Assembly (NCBI GenBank): GCA_031769625.1
Contig: JAUIMM010000016.1
Coordinates: 14,733,001 to 14,797,000, forward strand
Length of the DNA: 64,000 nt
DNA from: Taudactylus pleione
Lineage: Eukaryota; Chordata; Amphibia; Anura; Myobatrachidae
Direction of reading: 5' to 3'
The translations under genes and the position numbers were made by a program. The stretch's first letter is position 1. Each line of letters begins with the position of its first letter. Below the pieces are notes generated by a model that was not told where the DNA came from, ran no database searches, and saw only the letters and a list, made by a program, of their open reading frames with translations. Below are positions 35,161 to 45,001 of this stretch, piece by piece.

Positions 35161-36876
35161 GGCTGTCACTGTCATCGGTGTAGCTGCGCAGGGGTGCTGT
35201 GCTCCTGTCTGTCGAGGGGCTGCTGCCCAAAATAATAAATAAATAATATTTTTATGTGCGTGTCAGCCACACCTGTCATCGGTATAGCTGCGCAGGGGTG
35301 CTGTGCTGCTGTCTGGCAAGGGGTTGCATGAATATTGCAATGAAAACTTTTTTTTAAGTTATTGGGCTACAAAAAGTTTATTTTGTTTTAATCTTAAACA
35401 TAGCAGAAATGTTATCCTAACAGCCTATAAAGTTATATGCTCTAAAAAACGAAAGCCTATATTTATAATATTTGTAAAAAACTAAAGCCTAATTCAGCCA
35501 AAAGAGAGACTGACACCGCGGCTAAACATAAGAGTCACCTTCTGGATGTGAATTGTCTCATTTGCATGGGGAAAACACAACCTCAACCCTCAGATGAGAT
35601 GGATCTCAGCCAGTGGACAAAATTGAAATCACCATTAAAAAGTCACAATGGAAGACTACAGTGTGGAAAATCTTTCTTCACAGTCAGGAGAGGCCTCAGA
35701 GAACATGAAAAAAGATGCTCTAGGTGCTGAACTTCAAGGGATTTCTCCATCATGTTCTGCAGTATGGAAAGGTTTCATTCACATGTTTTCTATAAAACAG
35801 TTCAAAGTTACAGCCTTCAATGTGTCTGGTAATTCCTGGCAAAGGTGGGTGTAATAGATAGCCAAAGATTATTACAAGCAAAGGATTCATATGTCCGGAA
35901 TCTGTCTGGGAATTCATGGATCGTATTTGGCCTGAATGCACTAAGACATCCAGTGATTCTGTCACTGTGTTCTGTAGCCCACTAGTTTATTCCTACCTGA
36001 ATGGCAAACTGAAATACGGAATAGTAAGCACAGACAACATGGAGGCCTTTGTTATTCCGCTGCCTGCATGCCAACCAATACCTCCCAGACTACACCCACT
36101 TGGGGGACCAGGTCTTGATAATGACCATCCCCATCTGTTGCTAGGCCTTCTTCCAAACCATCCATGCTGGACTTACTGTCCAAAAAGGGTAAGAAGGGTA
36201 CAGAAAGAGGAGCTAGATGCCCCCAATGACATTTTTTTTCTTCTCTCATAGATGATGTGGAGAGAATAAGAGCTTCAAATGTTGGACTTGGAACAGGGGC
36301 TCCCACCTATTTGGCTTCCATCCAGAGAACAGAGCTCTGTTCCTCAGGAACTGTCTATGCCTGAGCTGATAGGTAGGTAGTCTCTGTCTGTTGGTAAACA
36401 CCCTTCAGGAGATGGAAACCCAGAATAACAAAAACTATAATTAATGTGTCCACTGATATAACCAGCCTGATTCCTTATCAGCAACATACCCCATATGGCC
36501 AACTCTTATAACATGACACCCAGTTTGCAGCCTCCACAAGTTATGACACTAATTCATTCGCCATGATTGCTCCAGTCTAAGAATAAGTGGACAGTGGGAA
36601 CAATGGCAATTTGAAGGCCACTAACTAACTCTGTTTTTTTTAATGTCCCTTTACAGGTTGGAAAAATTCCGTTACAGAACAGAAGATTTATTTTTGGAAA
36701 GCATGCTTCCTGGTCCCCTTCTGGGATGAAAAAAAAATGGCAGCAAGCAGGCATGGCGCAGCCGCACAACGTAATACTTAAACCTTTGGTCAGAAATGTT
36801 GCATTTGCTGCTCAGTTCCACTTGTTCACAATATATCTCTTAAGTGGACAGTGGAAACAACGGCAATTTGAACTAT
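35161..36876 (+). mobile_element. Family B segment upstream of Harbinger
   Basis: Homologous to 18650-20320 in reverse. It shares the GCGCAGGGGTGCTGTGCTGC leader, the AAAGTTATATGCTCTAAAAA block and the conserved core at 35860-36470. It carries T-tract/AG acceptor-like junctions (TTTAATGTCCCTTTACAG before GTTGGAAAA, near 36655). It is interrupted at 36877 by the Harbinger and resumes at about 44530, where another copy of ATGTCCCTATACA...ACAGGTTGG occurs. Confidence 0.75.
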
Positions 36877-36885
36877 GGACCTCAT

Positions 36886-37931
36886 TCAGAGCCGGACGCT
36901 ATGAGCCGTTCGCTCGTACGCATTCGATTGTTTTAAACCACGCATGCGTCCGGTTCTCATTGCGCATGTGCGGCCGGATAATTGCGGGCATTTTTCGTTT
37001 GCTCGTATACACAGCGAACAGGAAGTGACCTATGTCATTTGATTGACAGAATATTCTGTTTATGGGTGGTAACGGGGGTGGAGATGAGAAAACGCAGGCG
37101 TGGCAAGGCGTTTTTTGGGTGTACATGTATTATCTTGTGTGAACGTCCAATGTGGACGCTATTTTGTACACGTCACTGTGTGATCCAATTTCCATTAAGA
37201 CTGCTCGCTCAGCTTGTGGTCTACCGCAATGACGATGGTCTCCTCGTTCTTCCCCGGACTCATCGATGGTGTTGCGATTAATCAAGTGAGGCAACAAAAC
37301 AATTAACTTTTAATAGACCTTTTTTAGTAGCTAAAAACCGAACGCAGGTGAACTACTCAGCTGCTAATTTCTGGGCATACAATCAATTAGCTAACAAATT
37401 TTTTTGTTTTTTGTATGCTTTTGGCATATTTGTAAGTGTTTATTTTTAATGCAACAATATTGTATGCATGTTTGTTTTTTTTAAATTTTATTTTTTGACC
37501 AAGAAAACACTCGTCCTTTTGTTTTTGGATAATTGTTAATAAAAACTCATAAATTGTTTTTAACCCTTTTTTTGACCCAAAATATTAAATATTTCTATTT
37601 CCGTTGTATTGTTTGTAAGTTTGTTAGAGGGATTACCTTTTAACCAGTTTGTGAATAAATCAACAATAGAATTTGGCAAATTTGGTTCCAAAGTTTTTAT
37701 TTTTTTATTATTTGGGTTTAAAGTTTTTTTTAAAGTAAACATATTTTTTTTCAGGGAACAAAATGTAGAAATCATTTTGGCCACACCCCAACAATATAAG
37801 TGGCATTTGAACACAAATAGAACAAATAAAAACAATTCACAAGAAAGGAGAGGGAGGTTTTTGGCATGCAGGAATATGGGGCAAACACAGAGATGGATTG
37901 TGGGGAAATTAGCCAGTGCTGTCATCGCCTT
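36886..37931. other. Harbinger left subterminal region, no gene
   Basis: CpG-rich first 300 bp (CGTTCGCTCG, GCGAAC words), then AT-rich sequence. Frames at 37560-37935 are low-complexity Phe/Lys/Asn artefacts. It would contain the 3' UTR of the gene at 37932-39066. Confidence 0.5.
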
Positions 37932-39066
37932 TTAGGTGTTTGGCCGGGGGTTGGAGGGAGCCTGAACGGGTCCGGGAAGTCTTCGGCTGGGCTGGCCAGA
38001 GGCAGATGTTGTGGCCTCTGGACTAGGCATAGGGCTAGGCACATTTGGAGGGATGGCTGTTGTTGTGCCAGAGGTGGAGGGTCCTGATGTTCTGGCAGGA
38101 AGGGAGGCCGGCTCCAACATTTGCTGGCGAACGAGCTGCTCCAGGGCATTTGCTATTCGCACGTTGGCCCCAGTATTTTCCGCCAGGGCCTTAGCAATGG
38201 TCACGTTGGCCACAGCATTTTGCTCCAGGGCGTCCACCACCCATAGCAGATTGGCGTCCATCCTCAGCAGAATCTCGGTCTGCTGATCCATTTTAACATT
38301 GAGATCAGTGAGGAGGGCCACTGCCTGCGAGGGGGAATGCCCTGGACTGTCTTCTACAGGGTCCCCAGCCGGATCCACTGCTTCCTCCCCTGCAGAGCCA
38401 GAAGAAATTCTGCGGCCAAAGCTCACCTCTGGAGCAGACTCATCCACCTGTGTCTCTGTGAGAAAAAAGAGAAAAGAGTAAAATTATAATCTAGATATTG
38501 TCAAAAACACATTTCTGAGTTGTTAACATTACAACATTTACCTGGGGCAACATGAGGAGCCGCAAAGTCTGGCATGTCGGTATCCATGTTCGACACGCCA
38601 AACACCTCCTCATCCTGCACACACCCCTTGGCCAGCTCCTCCAAATCTGTGAGCTCAAGTGACACAGGGGTGGGACCCCCACCTGTCCCACCTGCATGCC
38701 TAGCCCTATCAGCCAGTTTTTGGTTAAGCCGATATTTGAAGTCGCTCCATCTGTTGGTTTAAAATTTGGCATTATTCCTGCAGTATTTTGACCTGTTAAC
38801 ACTTTTTACTAAAATGTAGTTTTTACGTACCGGCGTTTGACCTCCCGGGTTGAACGTTCAAACTCACCCACACCATTGACAGCACTGGTTATGTCGTCCC
38901 ACAGTTTCCATCTCTGGGTTGCACCCATATTCCTTGGTGCCTGTGCCAGGTTGTCATTGCACATTTGCACCAAAACCTCCATCTCCTTCCTTGTGAATTG
39001 TGGCTGCCTTTTTTTTTTGGCCCTAGTTTGCCTACTAGGGCCAGCAGCCTCTTCCATGGCATCCAT
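37932..39066 (-). CDS. Harbinger accessory protein A, Myb/SANT-like, three exons, intact
   Basis: Conceptual exons on the minus strand: 39066-38831, 38750-38542 and 38455-37932. Donors are GTACGT and GTAAAT; acceptors are AACAG and CACAG. The three total 969 nt, exactly 323 codons, with no internal stop. Start ATG at 39066. The N-terminus is basic (RAKKKRQPQFTRKEM); the SANT/trihelix-like helices run from about residue 25 to 90. The joint across intron 1 restores the classic REVKRRWSDFKYRL motif, strong evidence for the splice. Middle part is acidic (LTDLEELAKGC). Exon 3 has a Leu/Ala-rich helix (MDQQTEILLRMDANLLWVVD and following, coiled-coil-like), then a Pro/Ser/Thr-rich tail. Family knowledge: such partners bind transposon ends and carry the transposase to the nucleus. 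It is divergent from the transposase gene, with a tandem array between them. Intactness contrasts with the stop-ridden transposase. Confidence 0.85.
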
Positions 39067-39750
39067 CACACCTTTTTTTAAAAATGTAAAAAAAATTTTT
39101 TAGTAAAATGTTTTAAAATGTAATGTTAAACATACGCATTTTCCCATCAAAAATAAAAACACTTACATGGTGCCTGTTGGCTAGTACTTTGCTGCTCTGT
39201 ACTCAATGTAGCAGACCGATTTGGGCCTTCAGCGACATTTTTAGACATGCATCAGCATTATTCGGCCGCATCATTCCTTGTGCGCTCCTATTGTCCGTCC
39301 TTAATTTGAGCGGGAAAATAAAGCCTATTTATGGCTTGGTGTGACTCAAGTTGAGGTGGCATTTTATGATTGTTGGAGGTTTTGCGGTGTAGTGGATTGT
39401 TGGTGATTTGTGGTTGTGTAGAAGGAGTAGTTTTTTTTTTTTATATTTTTGCTTTTTTTCTTACTTGTTTTTTTTCGTTAGCATTTTTGTATATTTTTTG
39501 GCTTTTTTTATTTGAATTTTTCAGTAAGTATTTCAAAAATCCACCTAAAAAATAATAGTAAATAGTTTCCATTTTTTTTTATATTTTTTTTTTTACAGTT
39601 ATTTTGGCAGTGACCCAGTGACGTTTTATAACTTTGGGATATTTGTCTGTTTTTGGTAAGTGTTTTTTTTTTCATGAATTTACAAATTCGATGTGTTGGT
39701 CTTAGCATATGTTTCGCTAAGTAATGTTTTTTTTTTCTGTGAACAATCAT
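39067..39750. other. Upstream region of accessory gene A, no gene
   Basis: AT-rich; it contains homopolymer T tracts and a CpG patch near 39230-39310. Likely 5' UTR or promoter for the minus-strand gene, by position only. Confidence 0.35.
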
Positions 39751-40150
39751 GTCTTACCACTAAATGTAGTGTACTATTTAGCGAATTAATGTGTTTTTTT
39801 AACTGTAAAAGTAGCATACTATTTAGCGAACTAATGTTTTAGTGGTTTTAACTGTAAAAGTAGTGTACTATTTAGCGAACTAATGTTTGAGTGGTTTTAA
39901 CTGTAAAAGTAGCGTACTATTTTGCGAACTAATGTGTCCTTATTTAACTGTAAAAGTAGCTTACTATTTAGCACACTAATGTTTTAGTGGTTTTAACTGT
40001 AAAAGTAGCGTACTATTTTGCGAACTAATGTTTTTGTTGTTTTTATCTGTAAAATGACCGTACTATTTAGCAAACTAATGTTTTTTTAATTTTTCTGTTT
40101 AAAATCATGTCTTACCACTAAATGTAGCGTACTATTTTGAGAACTAATGT
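39751..40150. repeat. About 49-bp tandem array between divergent Harbinger genes
   Basis: Core TAAAAGTAGCGTACTATTT-(A/T)GCGAACTAATG. ACTATTT begins at 39773, 39818, 39867, 39916, 39963, 40012, 40062 and 40131; spacing is 45-50 bp except the last. GCGAA and GTAC words are conserved. Located between the divergent accessory gene A and the transposase, so it could be a shared regulatory or protein-binding array (inference). Confidence 0.85.
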
Positions 40151-40390
40151 GTGCTCCCTTCTCTATTTTTTCGAAAATGATATTTGTTTTCAATCATAGT
40201 CTATTAAATTAATCTTAAAAATATTTTCTACTTTTGAAATGTAGGTTGGTTTGCACATGACACATCCCAGGCCTGTAAGCATCTTTGGTTTGCTTGGAAA
40301 ATATAAGTATATTTTTCTTAACACATTTGTCTAAAACAATAACTACCTGGCTTAACATTTCAGGTTGATGTTGGTCGTATTATATTGGCC

Positions 40391-41560
40391 ATGGTTCCAG
40401 AACCCGACCAACCTCCACTTCATCCCAGGCATAGGCCTCGTAGGCATGCAAGGCCCCAGATATATAGAACACGTGTCACCCTTTTTGGAATGCCAGATGA
40501 TGAGGTGTTAAGGTGATACCGTCTTCCGCCACAACTCATCATAGACACTCTCTCATTAATAGAGAGTGATCTTGAACGGCAAATTGACAGTCCTACAGCA
40601 ATACCACCACTTACGCAATTAATGTCGGTGTTACATTTTTGTGCCTCAGGATCCTTTCAAACCACCATGGGAATAGTCGCTGGAATATTCCAATCCTCCT
40701 TTTCAAGGATCCTGAGGGCAGTGATGGAGGCACTCTTTAAACACCTCCATCATTTTATTAAAATGCCATTGGATATGGGTTCCCTTAATGTGGCGAAGGC
40801 TAATATTTACCAAATTGCTGGCTTCCCACACATCATAGGGGTTGTGGATGGCACTCACATACCACTTCAGCCTCCAGCAAAGCTGGAGGCTATATTTAGG
40901 AATTGAAAGCACTTTCACTCGATGAATGTAATGGTGGTATGTGATGCCTCCCTCCAGATCCTGTCCATGAATGCCAAATTCCCCGGCAGTGCACATGATT
41001 CCTTCGTCATCCGGTAATCAGGGATTTGGCACAAATTAAACAACCTACAAGCTGGTGATGCATGGCTTCTGGGTAAGTTGACACCTTCTGTTGAAACCAA
41101 TGCAAAGCTTGTTACACAATGGTCCTGATGTTTTTTTATATATTTTCACAGGAGACAGTGGTTACCCTTGCATGCCCTGGCTGCTCACTCCTTATTTGGC
41201 TCCCACACCAGGGCCACAAAGTCAGTATAATTTCACACTTACAGCCACCAGGCAGGTGGTGGAGTGCTGTATCGGCCTTTTAAAAGGCCGATTCAGATGC
41301 CTCCACCGCTCTGGTTGCGACCTCATGTATTTGCCGGCTATGGTTTCGAAAATTTGTGGTCCTGTGTGGGATATTTCGCAACATCGCCATAAGGAGTGGT
41401 GTCCCAATGCAGCCAGAGGATGCCTTGCCTGAGGACGGCCCCCCGAGGTTGGTCGGAGGTCAGTATGTGGGGGGGCCATATGCGATGAAGTTGTGGCCAG
41501 ATTTTTTAGGTAATTATTTACACAATTTTTTTTATTGCCACAATGTAGACATGTAATATT
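40391..41560 (+). pseudogene. Harbinger DDE transposase (HARBI1-like), one intron, decayed
   Basis: ATG at 40391 (MVPEPDQPPLHPRHRP). Exon 1 runs to 41072; the intron is 41073-41151 (GTAAGT...TTCACAG, 79 bp); exon 2 starts at 41152. Family motifs: the GFPHIIGVVDGTHIPL block (first D), KHFHSMNVMVVCDA, PGSAHDSFV, then LLGDSGYPCMPWLLTPY built across the splice (second D), and TRQVVECCIGLLKGRFRCL (E). All three catalytic acids are present. Premature stops: TGA at 40514, TGA at 40904 and TAA at 41015, all explainable as C-to-T changes of CGA/CAA codons. Near 41350 the frame shifts, because the expected end (VLCGIFRNIAIRSGVPM) is in another frame up to about 41556. Known function: cut-and-paste transposition with 3-bp TSD. 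This copy should be dead. Confidence 0.9.
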
Positions 41561-42331
41561 TTAAAGTACACTTTAACTGTTTTTTTTTTGTTTGTTTTTA
41601 ATCCCTCAAATGACCCTAAAAATCCATGCCTACTACCTGATCAACACAAATGACTTTATGTGGACACATTGGATATAACTTCGGGAACAATGATTTCTTC
41701 TCCTCATTTGTGGATTCATGCTGGCATGCTACTTCTTCAAACAGTTCCTGATTCTTGATTTAATTTGGGGTTTTTGGGGTTGTTTGGACTTGTGTGTGTG
41801 TTTTCAATGTTTGATTTTATTGTGTCAATTCAATTGGTGTTTATTATTTGTGTGCATTACATTTTTTTTTTACGTTAAACAAACATTTCCTTGGTAAATT
41901 ACAAGCAAGTGTAACCTGGTCCAAAAAATGCAAACTTGCTTAATGGCTAATCCTGTCATTTCTTAAATTGTAAACGTTTTTACCCTGCTTTGTGGCTAAA
42001 AACAAACACCAAAGGTATTATGGTGAATCAGTATGTTTTCTAATCTAGGCCTAAGCAGGTTTGTTTTAATTTTTACATTACCCCCAAAAAAGAAAAAACT
42101 ATTTTTGCCGTTAATTCTACAAACCTATTGGTATTGTTAGGTGTTTAATGTGCCAGCTTACATACTTACTTGAGCTTTCTACAATCAAATTTACATTTCC
42201 TAAAAACTCAGGGTAAAAGAGTAGACTTATGTAAGGTTCAACAATCTAAGATTTACAGACAAGGAATGAGACTTAAATTAATCAAAATACATTTTATGTT
42301 TTTTATAATTTTTTTACCTAAATAAAAGAAA
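41561..42331. other. Harbinger intergenic region, no gene
   Basis: AT-rich sequence between convergent ends of the transposase and accessory gene B. The gene B 3' UTR (minus) would lie at its right side, where AATAAA-like words occur. Nothing else seen. Confidence 0.4.
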
Positions 42332-43836
42332 TTAGTGGCATAGGAGTGCAAAAATATGGTCCAATGCCACAAGCATGGCAACGACATGGCCCCTCAGAAT
42401 CACCAAGCCAGCAGAAATTTCAGCGTTACGCCTCTGGTCCTCTGTGGGTTTAAAAAATGTGCGGATTACTAAAATGACACCTTAATTTAGATGTTAAAAA
42501 ACCACTTAAAAATCAGACTATACAAAAAAAAACATGACCAACAAAAAAAGGAAGGCAAAACGAAGAGATTCTAAAAAAAAAATGGACAAAAAATAAGAAA
42601 CAAAATAAAAAAAACTAGATTTCCAACTACTCAAAAATACGTCATTTGTTGGTACCGTAAACAAGAAAGACACAAGTATGAGTGTTTGGACATGTGTCAT
42701 ATGTGTAAGGGGAAAACATCCTGGACATTGTTTCACAAAGATATATATAAAAATCATTAGAAATACTTTACAGTTTTGAACTGCACAGGCAAAAGGACAA
42801 CATCAACCAAAATTAAAATAATGAAAAAACAAGTTTAAAAGGGAAACATACCGGTCAAAATGCTGACTGGGCCTGTGGCCCCGAAATCCTCCTCATAAGA
42901 GGTGGGCCAGTGGATCACGGATAGAGGAGGGGTAATTTGGGTGGAAGTTGAGGGTGAGGAAAAGAGAGGGGGGATGGAGGGGAGGGTGAAGTTGGAGAGA
43001 TGTGAATGTGAGAGGAGGGAGGGGACTCACGGTCAGCCAGGTCTGGGGTGGAGGGGGAATTTGGGGAAGAGTGGGCAGAGGATGTTTGGGTGGGAGTGGG
43101 GGATAGGGGATGAGCCCGACATCAGCGCCGTCGTAGTCTGTGCTCAGCCCCTAAATGATGTTGAAAAAATTATTTTTATTTAAATTTTCAATTTTAGTGC
43201 AAACATTTTAGACACACACAAAAAAAAGGCTATACTGTAAACATGCACATGCAGGTAGGTCCAAATAAAGAAACAGGGCTATACTGTAAACATGCACACG
43301 CAGGTAGGTTCAAAATAAAGAAACAGGGCTATACGGTAAACATGCACACGCAGGTAAGTCCAAAATAAAGAAACAGGGCTATACGGTAAACATGCACACA
43401 CAGGTAGGTCCAAAATAAAGAAACAGGACTATACTGTAAACATGCACACGCAGGTAGGTCCAAAATAAAGAAACAGGGCTATACGGTAAACATGCACATG
43501 CAGGTAGGTACAAAATAAAGAAACAGGGCTATACGGTAAACATGCACACGCAGGTATGCTTAAATTTTAAAATTACAAAAAAAACCACTTACTTTGATGT
43601 ATCTGCAGACGCAAATTGACCAACAGGCGTGGGGATCTGCGCCTCAGATCCGACCACCTGCGCTCCAGTTGGCTGATATTTCGGTGATAGCCGACGGAAT
43701 GCAGGCGGCGGTGCACCTCCGCGTAGGCCAGATGCTTGCGGAGGTTGGTGATGGGGGGCGGATGGTCGGTGATTCTCTGGTCCATCACCTCAGTGAGGAC
43801 CAGGAGCTCACGCCTACAAAACGCGGAGGCTCTCAT
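42332..43836 (-). pseudogene. Harbinger accessory protein B, second SANT-like gene, decayed
   Basis: Conceptual exons on minus: 43836-43593 (donor GTAAGT), 43150-42852 (acceptor ATTTAG, donor GTATGT) and 42441-42332 (acceptor CCACAG). Exon 1 encodes MRASAFCRRELLVLTEVMDQ and onward, with ISQLERRWSDLRRRSPRLL, a SANT/trihelix-like helix set different in sequence from protein A. Exon 2 starts AEHRLRRR and meets TGA (likely former CGA), then continues Ser/Pro-rich in the same frame (SPTPTQTSSAHSSPNSPSTP). Its end, SYEEDFGATGPVSILT, is in a shifted frame. Exon 3 continues in that frame as EDQRRNAEISAGLVILRGHV and ends CH-stop, a predicted C-terminal helix. The exons sum to 653 nt, consistent with one indel. 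About 217 residues originally. Intron 1 carries a 50-bp array. Family assignment rests on RRWSDLRRR and the spliced layout. Confidence 0.65.
43228..43560. repeat. 50-bp tandem array in intron 1 of accessory gene B
   Basis: Seven units. GGCTATAC begins at 43228, 43277, 43327, 43377, 43427 (GACT), 43477 and about 43527; units contain AAAATAAAGAAACAG and AAACATGCACACGCAGGTA. The CAGGTA(G/A)GT word resembles a 5' splice site on the plus strand, a curiosity only. Near-identical units suggest recent expansion. Confidence 0.92.
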
Positions 43837-44526
43837 GATGGCAATGATTTTTTTTACACAAAACAGTTTTAATAAAGGTCCTAGAAACATTTTGATTGGC
43901 TAATGTACTTTGTAAATTAACAGGAACCATTCTATTGGTTATTGTATGAGTCATGTGACCTACACCCTCACAAATATAATGTGAGTTATGATAGGCTTGA
44001 TGCAGTGACATGCGTAAGCTAATTTAAATATAAAAAATAAAGTTGTAAAATCGGCCTAAAAAAAACCGCTAAACAATAGTAGCATTCAAACAAACTTTTA
44101 ATTTTGAACAACCATCCCCTTGGTCCAACCGTACGTATTCTGCGGAAGCAATGACACACACTAACAATAATAAAGTTTATTGACATTGAAAAAAAAAAAC
44201 GGATTGCAAACATGTGAATAACAATTAAGCTAATTAATATAGTGATTGCCATTAATCGATTCAAGCATGTTTGCTGAATGAAATAGCAGGCAATCCAAAA
44301 CTGACAGGGCCACTTCCGGAAGTGACTTGTGCGAGCGTTCCCTGCAACCCAAGAGGAGACGGACGGTCGCTATTTTGAACGTTCGCTAGCTAGAGGAGGG
44401 GTTGGGAGACTATGGGGCGGAAAATTAGCTACGAGCGAACATACGACCGAACGCTTGAATTTAAATATTTCCGCTCGTACGGCGGACGAGCGAACGGCCA
44501 CTTGCGTCCGGGTCTGAATCAGGCCC
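43837..44526. other. Harbinger right subterminal region
   Basis: No gene supported. AT-rich, then a CpG-rich last 230 bp with CGTTCGCT/AGCGAACG words mirroring the left end, plausible transposase or partner-protein binding region. Confidence 0.5.
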
Positions 44527-44529
44527 TAT

Positions 44530-44900
44530 GTTTTTTTATGTCCCTATACAACCTATACAGGTTGGGAAATGCCAGTTTATAGAAGATTTGCAAAGCATTA
44601 TTTAAGTCATTTGTTTATTTATTTTTTGGAAAGCACACTTCCTGGTCCCCTTGTGAGCTGTGAGATGGTCAAAAGTGACTGGAAACGAGTGGAAATTAAT
44701 GTTATTGAGGTTATTAATACTGTAGGAACAAAAAAAGGCCAGTTTTATGTGATTTCAGCTGTTTTTTTGATTTTTTAAGAAAAGATCCAGATCCAAAACC
44801 AAAACCAAAACACGAAAACAAAACACGGTGGTGAGGTTTTGTCAAAACCAATCCAGATCCAAAACCAAAACCAAAACATGGGGGTCGGCGCACATCTCTA
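44530..44900 (+). mobile_element. Family B/hAT 3' end after Harbinger insertion
   Basis: Continues family B (ATGTCCC, ACAGGTTGGGAAATG, GGAAAGCACACTTCCTGGTC) and then the shared hAT 3' subterminal region rich in CCAAAAC, ending GCGCACATCTCTA at 44900. Confidence 0.8.
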
Positions 44901-44924
44901 ATAAATGGATATACATACATGTGT

Positions 44925-45001
44925 GTGTATACATATACATGGATAAATATATGTGTGTGTGTGTGTATATATGAATATATATATATATATATATATATAT
45001 A
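44925..45001. repeat. TG/TA microsatellite
   Basis: Mixed TGTG and TATA dinucleotide tract into which the Tc1-like element inserted; TA repeats resume at 46641-46676. Confidence 0.85.

Larger units (their letters stand above)
36877..44526. mobile_element. Harbinger/PIF element, 7,650 bp, three genes, TSD TAT
   Basis: Left terminus GGACCTCATTCAGAGCCGGA; right terminus in reverse GGGCCTGATTCAGACCCGGA. The imperfect inverted repeat continues about 40 bp (CGTTCGCTCG in both). TSD TAT lies at 36874-36876 and 44527-44529. It contains a HARBI1-like DDE transposase (plus, 40391-41560) flanked by two SANT/Myb-like genes, both on minus (37932-39066 and 42332-43836), and two tandem arrays. Known Harbinger elements encode a transposase and one Myb/SANT-like partner needed for nuclear import and end binding; a second such gene is unusual. 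It is inserted inside hAT family B sequence, so it is younger than that insertion. Confidence 0.93.
30525..44900 (+). mobile_element. Composite hAT element 3 with nested Harbinger
   Basis: The 5' terminus is TAGAGATGAGCGGGTTCGG at 30525; the 3' terminus in reverse is TAGAGATGTGCGCCGACC at 44900. The flanking octamers ATTTATGG (30517-30524) and ATAAATGG (44901-44908) agree at six of eight positions, so a decayed TSD is possible but not proven. Contents: TATA box, leader, decayed transposase (31566-34673) and its 3' UTR up to about 34920; a 55-bp tandem array; a family B segment (35161-36876); the Harbinger insertion (36877-44526); and the remaining family B 3' end (44530-44900). Without the Harbinger it would be about 6.7 kb. 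The junction near 34.9-35.2 kb joins two hAT lineages. Confidence 0.7.

Noticed and set aside
37560..37935. Frames of 121 aa (minus) and 108 aa (plus)
   Set aside because: AT-driven low complexity downstream of accessory gene A; no homology recognised.
41222..41479. 85-aa minus-strand frame
   Set aside because: Antisense of exon 2 of the Harbinger transposase.
43228..43560. Regular 50-bp spaced units resembling a CRISPR array
   Set aside because: The whole 50-bp unit is repeated with no unique spacers, no cas genes are present, and it lies in an intron of a eukaryotic transposon.
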